DNA of 6,668 bases from JAEUOS01 sp046160545 (GTDB lineage: Bacteria > Pseudomonadota > Gammaproteobacteria > Burkholderiales > JAEUOS01), in contig JBJXGS010000130.1 in assembly GCA_046160545.1 (NCBI GenBank), positions 1-6,668 of the forward strand, read 5' to 3'. Positions within the stretch are counted from its first letter, which is position 1. Each line of letters begins with the position of its first letter. Shown piece after piece: positions 1 to 5,914 of the stretch. The notes beneath the pieces are model-generated. The model saw only the letters and a program-made list of their open reading frames with translations, was not told where the DNA came from and made no database searches. Position numbers and translations under genes: made by a program.

Positions 1-1554
<1,554 letters not shown>

Positions 1555-1568
1555 GGCAACGTGCCGAC

Positions 1569-1584
1569 GTAACCGATCGGTTAC
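1569..1584. repeat. Perfect 16-bp palindrome between convergent genes
   Basis: The sequence GTAACCGATCGGTTAC is identical to its reverse complement. It starts 15 bases after the acnA stop and covers the TAA stop (1583-1581) of the minus-strand DUF3429 gene. As RNA it could form a 6-bp stem with a GATC loop on either strand. No T-run follows on either side, so an intrinsic bidirectional terminator is only weakly supported. A protein-binding site or chance are alternatives. Confidence 0.5.
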
Positions 1585-2123
1585 ATCGCGGCGGTGTGCG
1601 CCGTCGCTTTGGCGGCATCGGCGGCGGTCGCCGCTTGCGGGGGCAGGTACAGGCTCAGAAGGCTCAGGCACGCCACCGCGGTGAGTTGCCGGCGCAGCGG
1701 CAGGTACCAGGCGGGCGGGTTGAGCGCTGTCGTCAGGCGCCGATCGCGAACATAATGCGCGCCAAACGCTAGCACCAGCAGCACCGCGGCCCAAGCCATG
1801 CCGTGCGCAAGGATTGCGTGGGACAGCAACGCCACCCACGCTAGCAGCGCGGGCATCACGCTCCAAGCGTATAGCTCGGAGGCGCGTCGGACGAGGTCGT
1901 CGCCGGCACGCAAAGCACTCATCGCGATGCCCCAGTGCAAGGCGCCCACGAAGCTGACGATGACCGCGCCGTACGCCAACAGCGCGAACGCCCACAGGGA
2001 AGCATGCGCAGGGTCGAAGCGGGCCGCCAGGGCCGTGGCGACGAAAGGCAGCGCGCCGCCGTAGCCCAGCCATCCCACAACCACCGGCAACGGCTCGCTG
2101 CGCGCAGGCACTACGGCGCTCAC
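1581..2123 (-). CDS. DUF3429 family integral membrane protein
   Basis: A 180-residue inner-membrane protein of unknown function. About five hydrophobic segments are visible, near residues 11-31, 44-68, 86-108, 109-125 and 146-162. The family-like core is the second segment, reading AYGAVIVSFVGALHWGIAM, followed by a charged loop RAGDDLVRR. The C-terminus is an Ala/Thr-rich tail. The frame stays open upstream to 2330, but that stretch is not hydrophobic and is the shadow of the 57-residue gene. I chose GTG at 2123 because it overlaps the TGA of that gene as GTGA, a usual sign of translational coupling, and because the family-like sequence begins soon after it. It is the last gene of the minus-strand cluster. 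From general knowledge, DUF3429 genes often sit near photolyase and SDR genes. A role in light or membrane stress would be inference. Confidence 0.85.
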   Translation of the reverse strand: MSAVVPARSEPLPVVVGWLGYGGALPFVATALAARFDPAHASLWAFALLAYGAVIVSFVGALHWGIAMSALRAGDDLVRRASELYAWSVMPALLAWVALLSHAILAHGMAWAAVLLVLAFGAHYVRDRRLTTALNPPAWYLPLRRQLTAVACLSLLSLYLPPQAATAADAAKATAHTAAM

Positions 2124-2293
2124 TCTCCCGGCCCACGCGCCGGCTTCACCACCTCCGGCTGACCAGGGACGGCCGCCTGCAGCAGCGGTGCAAGGCGCAT
2201 CGCAAGGCCATCCCACTGCCGGCCGCACCAGCAGCGGCCTTCGGGGTCGATGATGCAGGTGCCGCTGCCGCAGCAGCGCGGGTCCTCGTTCAT
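2120..2293 (-). CDS. 57-residue Cys-rich protein, function unknown
   Basis: This small gene fills the space between the SDR and DUF3429 genes. It starts MNEDPRCCGSGTCIIDPEG and has five cysteines in the first 23 residues (C7, C8, C13, C21, C23), arranged CC-x4-C-x7-C-x-C, with tryptophans at 22 and 27. The remainder is a short helix-like stretch and a Pro/Gly-rich end. GGGAG lies 6 bases before the ATG. The TGA overlaps the GTG of DUF3429 as GTGA. It has no signal peptide or membrane segment, so a cytoplasmic metal-binding or Fe-S-related protein is plausible. I have a general memory of similar CCGSGxCxI...CWC hypothetical proteins in betaproteobacteria but know no function. Evidence that it is real: a good ribosome binding site, exact fit between neighbours, and a Cys pattern unlikely from a random frame. 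Confidence 0.8.
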   Translation of the reverse strand: MNEDPRCCGSGTCIIDPEGRCWCGRQWDGLAMRLAPLLQAAVPGQPEVVKPARGPGE

Positions 2294-2299
2294 TTGCGT

Positions 2300-2304
2300 C
2301 TCCC
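2300..2304 (-). promoter_or_regulatory. Ribosome binding site of the 57-residue Cys-rich gene
   Basis: GGGAG on the minus strand, 6 bases upstream of the ATG at 2293. It supports translation of this small gene and lies in the 37-base gap after the SDR stop. Confidence 0.65.
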
Positions 2305-2330
2305 GAGCGTCGCGAATACGCGTTGCACAA

Positions 2331-3062
2331 CTACTTTACAAGCGGCCGCACTGTGGTGAAGCCGCCGTCCACCGCGAGCACCTGGCCGGTCAGGCGGGCC
2401 GAGCCCTCGCCCAGCAGCCAGGCCATCACTCCGGCCACCTGGTCGGCCGTCTGCACGCCGCCCAGCGGGTACTGGCGCGCGGCGCCTTCCCGCATCGCGG
2501 GTAGCTTCAGCATGCCGGCGCTCAGCGGCGTGTCGGTCAGGCCCGGGGCCACGGCATTGATGCGCAGCCCCTGCCCCGCATAAGTGGCCGCGGCGCCGCG
2601 CACCAGGGCCTCGACGCCGCCCTTGGCCGCGGCGATGGCTTCGTGGTTGGCGACGCCGATGCGCGCCACCACCGAACTCGCGAACACGGCCGCGCCGGGC
2701 GCGCCCTGCAGCGCCGCGATCCAGGCCTGCAACACGAACACCGCGCTGTCGAGGTTGACGCGCATCACCTCGCGGTAGGCTTCCAGCCGGGTACGGTGCA
2801 AGGGCGCGATCAGCGTGCTGCCCACGCAATGCGCCAGCAATCCCGGTGCGGCGCCAAGAGCGTCCTGGCAGGCAGCGAGGGCCGAGGCGGCGCCTTCCGG
2901 CGTGGTGGTGTCCGCGACAATGCGTACGGCCGCCTCGACGCCGGCCAGCCGGCCCGCATCGCGACCGACCGCGGCAACCCGGCAACCCTGGGCCTGCAGT
3001 TGTCGAGCCAAAGCGCGGCCAATGCCGCCGCTGGCACCGGTGATGAGGGCGATCGAATTCAT
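2331..3062 (-). CDS. SDR-fold oxidoreductase-like protein, catalytic Tyr replaced by Ile
   Basis: A 243-residue short-chain dehydrogenase/reductase-fold protein. The Rossmann start is clear: TGASGGIG at residues 8-15 after a beta strand, then GRD (33-35). The structural Asn is N103 (RVNLDS), the serine strand ends FASSV (S129/S130), and the late SDR motifs are INAVAPGLTDTP (168-179) and a VDGGF ending. In the active-site helix, where Y-x3-K is expected, it reads HEAIAAAKGG: K147 is present but position 143 is Ile (codon ATC). The usual NNAG motif is also replaced by HCVGS (78-82). It may therefore bind a nucleotide without normal SDR chemistry. My memory is that photolyase-linked SDRs often look like this, so it is probably a subfamily trait and not decay. 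ATG at 3062 overlaps the photolyase TGA as ATGA, so the two are coupled. The substrate is unknown. Confidence 0.9.
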   Translation of the reverse strand: MNSIALITGASGGIGRALARQLQAQGCRVAAVGRDAGRLAGVEAAVRIVADTTTPEGAASALAACQDALGAAPGLLAHCVGSTLIAPLHRTRLEAYREVMRVNLDSAVFVLQAWIAALQGAPGAAVFASSVVARIGVANHEAIAAAKGGVEALVRGAAATYAGQGLRINAVAPGLTDTPLSAGMLKLPAMREGAARQYPLGGVQTADQVAGVMAWLLGEGSARLTGQVLAVDGGFTTVRPLVK

Positions 3063-4660
3063 GCCTTCATTTCCAAAGTTGCGGTGGTTGAGGGGAGCGA
3101 GGCCGGGACCCCGACCTCGCCCCGGCGGATCGCCGCCGCGCGCTCGGCCACGGCGCGCTGTTGCGTGACGGTCAGGCGCGCCACGTTTTTTACCTGCAGC
3201 GCCATGCGCGGGTTCTTCGCCAGGCTTGCCTTGTGGCGGAGCAGGAAATCCCAGTACAGGGTGGTGAACGGGCACGCGTCGTCGCCGCTGCGCTGCGCCG
3301 GGTCGTAGCGGCAGCCCTGGCAGTGCGGGCTCATGCGCTGAATGTACTTGCCGGTGGCGATGTAGGGCTTGCTGCCCATGATTCCGCCGTCCGCGTACTG
3401 GCTCATGCCAAGGGTGTTGGGCAGCTCGACCCATTCCACGGCGTCGACGTACACCGCGAGGTACCAGGCGTGGACTTGCTTGGGCTGCACACCCAGCATC
3501 AGCGCGTACAGGCCGGTAACCATCAGGCGCTGGATGTGGTTGGCGTAGCCGTGCGCGAGTGTCTGCGCGAGCGCGTCGCGCAGGCAGGCCATATCGGTCG
3601 CGCCTGTCCAGTACCACTGCGGCAGGTCTTCCTGGGCGCCCAACGTATTGCGTTCCAGGTATTCCGGCATCTGGGTCCAGTAGATGCCCCGAACGTACTC
3701 GCGCCAGCCCAGGATCTGGCGAATAAAGCCTTCGACGCTGGCCAGTGGTGCCTGTCCGTCGCGGTACGCAGCTTCCACCGCCGCCACCACCTCGCGCGGG
3801 TTGAGAAGTTTCAGGTTGAGCGCTGCCGACAGGTGGGAGTGGTACAGCCACGGATCGCCCGGCCACATTGCGTCCTGGTAGCGGCCGAACAGCGGCAGCC
3901 GCTCCCGGATGAAGGCCTCAAGAGACTGCAGCGCCTGCGCGCGCGTGACGGGCCAGGCGAAACTGTCCAGCCGGCCCGGGTGAGAAGCGAACCGGGTTTC
4001 GACCAGCGCAATCACCTCGCGCGTGACGGTATCGGGCTCGAAGGTGCTGCGCGCGGGCACCGCGCCCGGGCCGGCCGCGCCAAAGGCCTCGCGGTTGTCG
4101 GCGTCGAAGTTCCACTGCCCGCCGACCGGCACCGCGCCCTGCGTATCACGCTGCATCAGCACGTCGTGCCGCTTGCGCTGCTCGCGGTAGAAGTACTCCA
4201 TGCGGAGCGACTTGCGCGCCCCGGCATGGGCGGCGAATTCGCGCACGCTGCAGAAGAAGTGGCGATCGTCCCGGATGTCGAGCGGCAGGCGATTGGCTTC
4301 GGCGACTGCTTTCATCGCCTGCTGAACGCGCCAGTCCCCCGGTTCAGTCATGACCAAACGGGCCGGCTGCAGGCTCGCGATGTCGGCCTGCAGCTGCGCG
4401 CCCAGGCTGCCGCAGTTCCCTGGAGCATCCAGGCGGGAGTAGTGAAGCGGGCGGCCAGCGCTGCGCAGCGCGAGCGCAAAATGCCGCATCGCGGCGAGGA
4501 ACATCACCGTGCGCGGCTTGCTCGACCAGACGTGGGTCGATTCCTCGGCCGCCTCGGCCATCCACACCGCGTCACGCTTGGCATCGAAGCCATCGAACGC
4601 CGCCGCGTCGAGATCGAGCTGGTCGGCCAGCACGACGATCAGGTTGCGCAGCTTAGGCAC
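3059..4660 (-). CDS. Fe-S bacterial cryptochrome/photolyase, (6-4) PhrB type
   Basis: A 533-residue FAD protein of the FeS-BCP class, related to Agrobacterium PhrB, which uses blue light to repair (6-4) pyrimidine photoproducts. The N-terminus LRNLIVVLADQLD is the antenna-domain strand. The FAD/DNA domain holds GDPWLYHSHLSAALN (about 268-282), GFIRQILGWREYVRG (311-325), HAWYLAVYVDAVEWVELPNT (397-416) and GSKPYIATGKYI (429-440). C359, C447, C450 and C463 have exactly the 88-3-13 spacing of the [4Fe-4S] ligands recalled for PhrB (C350, C438, C441, C454). H375 in NHIQRLMV matches the PhrB active-site His366. Start choice: GTG 4660 lies three residues before the PhrB start and overlaps the DUF2256 stop by 8 bases. 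ATG 4687 and TTG 4708, the latter with AGGAA upstream, are in-frame alternatives adding 9 or 16 residues. The length is normal and the gene looks intact. Repair rather than only signalling is likely but inferred. Confidence 0.95.
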   Translation of the reverse strand: MPKLRNLIVVLADQLDLDAAAFDGFDAKRDAVWMAEAAEESTHVWSSKPRTVMFLAAMRHFALALRSAGRPLHYSRLDAPGNCGSLGAQLQADIASLQPARLVMTEPGDWRVQQAMKAVAEANRLPLDIRDDRHFFCSVREFAAHAGARKSLRMEYFYREQRKRHDVLMQRDTQGAVPVGGQWNFDADNREAFGAAGPGAVPARSTFEPDTVTREVIALVETRFASHPGRLDSFAWPVTRAQALQSLEAFIRERLPLFGRYQDAMWPGDPWLYHSHLSAALNLKLLNPREVVAAVEAAYRDGQAPLASVEGFIRQILGWREYVRGIYWTQMPEYLERNTLGAQEDLPQWYWTGATDMACLRDALAQTLAHGYANHIQRLMVTGLYALMLGVQPKQVHAWYLAVYVDAVEWVELPNTLGMSQYADGGIMGSKPYIATGKYIQRMSPHCQGCRYDPAQRSGDDACPFTTLYWDFLLRHKASLAKNPRMALQVKNVARLTVTQQRAVAERAAAIRRGEVGVPASLPSTTATLEMKA

Positions 4661-4871
4661 GCGCAGTCTTGTTGCGCCGGCAGGCATCGGAGCAGTACCT
4701 GACCTCAACCCAGTTCCTCGCCCACCGCCGGCGCCAGCTCATGACCCGGCCGCAAGCCACGCAAGGCTTGCGTGGCAACGCTGCCTTGTTGCCGCGAAAG
4801 CCTGCGCGGCACGGTGTCAGGGCAAGACCCCAGCGCAAGCAGGCCTGGTCACGCTTTCTTCGCCCACGCAT
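4653..4871 (-). CDS. DUF2256 small zinc-ribbon-like protein
   Basis: A 72-residue basic protein with two cysteine pairs in the DUF2256 pattern: KPCVACGR (C37, C40), then SWRRRWARNWVEVRYC (C60) and C64, probably one zinc site. Family members I know of are about 40-60 residues and usually sit beside cryptochrome/photolyase genes, as here. The function is unknown. The C-terminus overlaps the photolyase start. The start is uncertain: ATG 4871 is the only in-frame ATG upstream of the zinc motif, has a weak ribosome binding site, and overlaps the end of the HiPIP gene by 23 bases. It adds about 25 residues, including C11 and C21, that do not look like the family. TTG 4838, with AGG five bases upstream, would give 61 residues. 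The zinc-ribbon core is secure whichever start is used. Confidence 0.85.
   Translation of the reverse strand: MRGRRKRDQACLRWGLALTPCRAGFRGNKAALPRKPCVACGRVMSWRRRWARNWVEVRYCSDACRRNKTARA
4756..4776. repeat. 21-base perfect inverted repeat inside the DUF2256 gene
   Basis: Arms GCCACGCAAG and CTTGCGTGGC are exact reverse complements around a single central base (4766). The element lies over the codons of the first zinc-binding Cys pair. With nine pairs and a three-base loop it could form a hairpin in either transcript. It may be a regulatory dyad or a by-product of the coding sequence. Confidence 0.4.
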
Positions 4872-5157
4872 TGCACCAGCCGGCTGCGGTCACCTGCCTG
4901 GTGCCGAACAACGGGCAACCGCCGGCCTTGTCGGTTGCCCTGCCGGTGTAGAGGGCGCAGTTGGCGCAGTTCTGTCCGGTGACGAATTTCGGAAATTTCT
5001 TGGCGTCGACGCGCTTGGCATCGGCCACATAGCCCAACGCCACGGCCTGGGCGTCTTTCTCGTCCAGAAGGGCCTGGGCCTGGGCGCGGGTGGCGAGCGC
5101 CGCTCCGGACGCTGCGAGCGTCATCAGAAACAGGCGACGGGACAGGGGCAGATTCAT
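4849..5157 (-). CDS. High-potential iron-sulfur protein (HiPIP), Tat-exported
   Basis: A 102-residue precursor of a small periplasmic [4Fe-4S] electron carrier. The N-terminus has a twin-arginine motif, SRRLFLM (residues 6-12), then a hydrophobic stretch and an AQAQA cleavage region near 25-29. The mature part carries the four cluster cysteines C64, C67, C81 and C95 as C-x2-C, C-x13-C and C-x13-C, in the contexts QNCANCALY, GGCPLFG and GWCNAW, all typical of HiPIPs. AAGGAG lies five bases before the ATG. The gene begins the overlapping cluster: its 3' end overlaps the annotated DUF2256 start. HiPIPs normally pass electrons between membrane complexes and terminal acceptors. A link to the neighbouring Fe-S photolyase is suggested only by position, and the Tat signal would place the two proteins in different compartments. 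Confidence 0.94.
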   Translation of the reverse strand: MNLPLSRRLFLMTLAASGAALATRAQAQALLDEKDAQAVALGYVADAKRVDAKKFPKFVTGQNCANCALYTGRATDKAGGCPLFGTRQVTAAGWCNAWAKKA

Positions 5158-5162
5158 TGCGG

Positions 5163-5168
5163 CTCCTT
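5163..5168 (-). promoter_or_regulatory. Strong ribosome binding site of the HiPIP gene
   Basis: AAGGAG on the minus strand with 5 bases to the ATG at 5157. It fixes the HiPIP start. Confidence 0.75.
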
Positions 5169-5199
5169 TGAAATATGGAGGGACGATCTGGAACGCTGA

Positions 5200-5243
5200 G
5201 CGGCAGCCCCGTCCGGCGGGGAGAACGCCGGGCGGGGAGCCGC
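5200..5243 (-). terminator. GC-rich stem-loop between fasciclin and HiPIP genes (possible terminator or attenuator)
   Basis: Nested complementary arms: 5200-5204 with 5239-5243, 5207-5210 with 5234-5237, and 5213-5218 with 5226-5231, leaving a 7-base loop. This gives about 16 pairs, nearly all G-C. It starts 25 bases downstream of the fasciclin stop. No T-run follows on the minus strand, so it is not a classical intrinsic terminator. It may protect the fasciclin mRNA 3' end or reduce readthrough into the HiPIP-photolyase genes. I saw no convincing separate promoter in the rest of this 110-bp gap. Confidence 0.4.
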
Positions 5244-5267
5244 TGCAGCCACAACCACTGCGACGGC

Positions 5268-5732
5268 CTACTTCGGCATGACGACCGCGTCGATGACGTG
5301 GATGACGCCGTTCGAGGTGGCGATATCGGTCTTGACGACTTTTGCCCCGTCGACCATGACGGCGCCGCCCTTCGCGCTCACCATCAGCGACTGACCCTGG
5401 ACGGTCTTCACCGCACCGGGCTTCACCTGCGCGGCCATCACTTGGCCGGGGACGACGTGGTAGGTGAGGACGGCGGCGAGCTTCTGCTTGTCCTTCAGCA
5501 GCGCGTCCAGGGCGCCTGCCGGCAGCTTGGCGAACGCCTCGTCGGTGGGCGCGAACACGGTGAACGGACCCTTGCCTTTCAGCGTTTCAACCAGGCCAGC
5601 TTCCTGCACGGCCTTCACCAACGTCTTGAACTGGCCGGCCGAGACCGCGGTGTCCACGATGTCGGCGGCAAACGCGGCCGAGGTGGCGATGGCGAGTGCT
5701 GCGCCGGCGATGATGCGAGACAGCGATTTCAT
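5268..5732 (-). CDS. Exported single-domain fasciclin (FAS1) protein
   Basis: A 154-residue secreted protein with one FAS1 domain. Residues 1-22 form a Sec signal peptide (Lys/Arg start, Ala/Ile-rich core, AFA cleavage site before ADIVDTA). The FAS1 landmarks are the H1-type motif FTVFAPTDEAFAKLP (57-71), the conserved YH in LTYHVVPG (91-92), and the H2-type ending GVIHVIDAVVMP (142-153). Bacterial FAS1 proteins are extracytoplasmic and are linked to adhesion or stress, but the exact role is not known. The start at ATG 5732 is supported by GAGGAG six bases upstream and by the signal peptide. The frame is open further upstream, but that part crosses the proposed promoter and looks non-coding. 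It is the first gene reading left from the divergent region and may be co-transcribed with the HiPIP-photolyase cluster. Confidence 0.94.
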   Translation of the reverse strand: MKSLSRIIAGAALAIATSAAFAADIVDTAVSAGQFKTLVKAVQEAGLVETLKGKGPFTVFAPTDEAFAKLPAGALDALLKDKQKLAAVLTYHVVPGQVMAAQVKPGAVKTVQGQSLMVSAKGGAVMVDGAKVVKTDIATSNGVIHVIDAVVMPK

Positions 5733-5738
5733 GTCCTG

Positions 5739-5744
5739 CTCCTC
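5739..5744 (-). promoter_or_regulatory. Ribosome binding site of the fasciclin gene
   Basis: GAGGAG on the minus strand, six bases before the ATG at 5732. It decides this start against the longer open frame that reaches 5924. Confidence 0.7.
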
Positions 5745-5788
5745 AATGATGGATTGGAGGCTTTCGCCCTGCTCGTTGTGAGCCCCGT

Positions 5789-5816
5789 TCAGACCCGGGT
5801 GCACGGTCCCGGTTTC
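5789..5816 (-). promoter_or_regulatory. Putative ECF-sigma-like promoter of the fasciclin gene
   Basis: On the minus strand, GAAACC (5816-5811), a 16-base spacer, then GTCTGA (5794-5789). An AAC-type -35 with a GTC-type -10 at this spacing resembles ECF (group IV) sigma promoters such as E. coli sigma-E. The predicted transcript start is near 5782, giving a leader of about 50 bases. The same pattern and spacing occur on the other strand ahead of folE2, which strengthens the call. No sigma factor gene is in the window. Confidence 0.4.
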
Positions 5817-5849
5817 ATGTTTCTCGACCCCGCCACCCGAAATATTGAT

Positions 5850-5877
5850 TGAACCGGGGGCACCTGACCGAGTCATT
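5850..5877 (+). promoter_or_regulatory. Putative ECF-sigma-like promoter of folE2
   Basis: TGAACC (5850-5855), a 16-base spacer, then GTCATT (5872-5877) on the plus strand. It shares AACCGGG and the exact AACC-N16-GTC spacing with the element facing the fasciclin gene. The predicted transcript start is near 5884, about 30 bases before the folE2 ATG. A housekeeping TTGATT lies at 5845-5850, but I found no convincing -10 at 16-18 bases from it. Confidence 0.35.
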
Positions 5878-5914
5878 CGACGCTGACCCCACCATCGGAC
5901 AAGGAAAGACCCGC

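Noticed and set aside
2124..2330. Upstream extension of the DUF3429 frame to 249 residues
   Set aside because: The extension is Arg/Pro/Gly-rich, not hydrophobic, and lies over the 57-residue Cys-rich gene in another frame; the GTGA overlap marks the start at 2123.
2331..3866. A long minus-strand open frame that would fuse the SDR to about 268 extra N-terminal residues
   Set aside because: The added part is the photolyase read in another frame. The true SDR starts at ATG 3062, where MNSIALITGASGG begins and ATGA overlaps the photolyase stop.
3161..4702. A 513-codon open frame on the plus strand opposite the photolyase
   Set aside because: It is an exact antisense shadow of a clearly recognised photolyase; its translation is rich in Arg/His/Val with no family motif, as expected from GC-rich third-position effects.
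5845..5877. Housekeeping sigma-70 promoter for folE2 starting at TTGATT
   Set aside because: No acceptable TATAAT-like hexamer at 16-18 bases; the ECF-like reading fits better.
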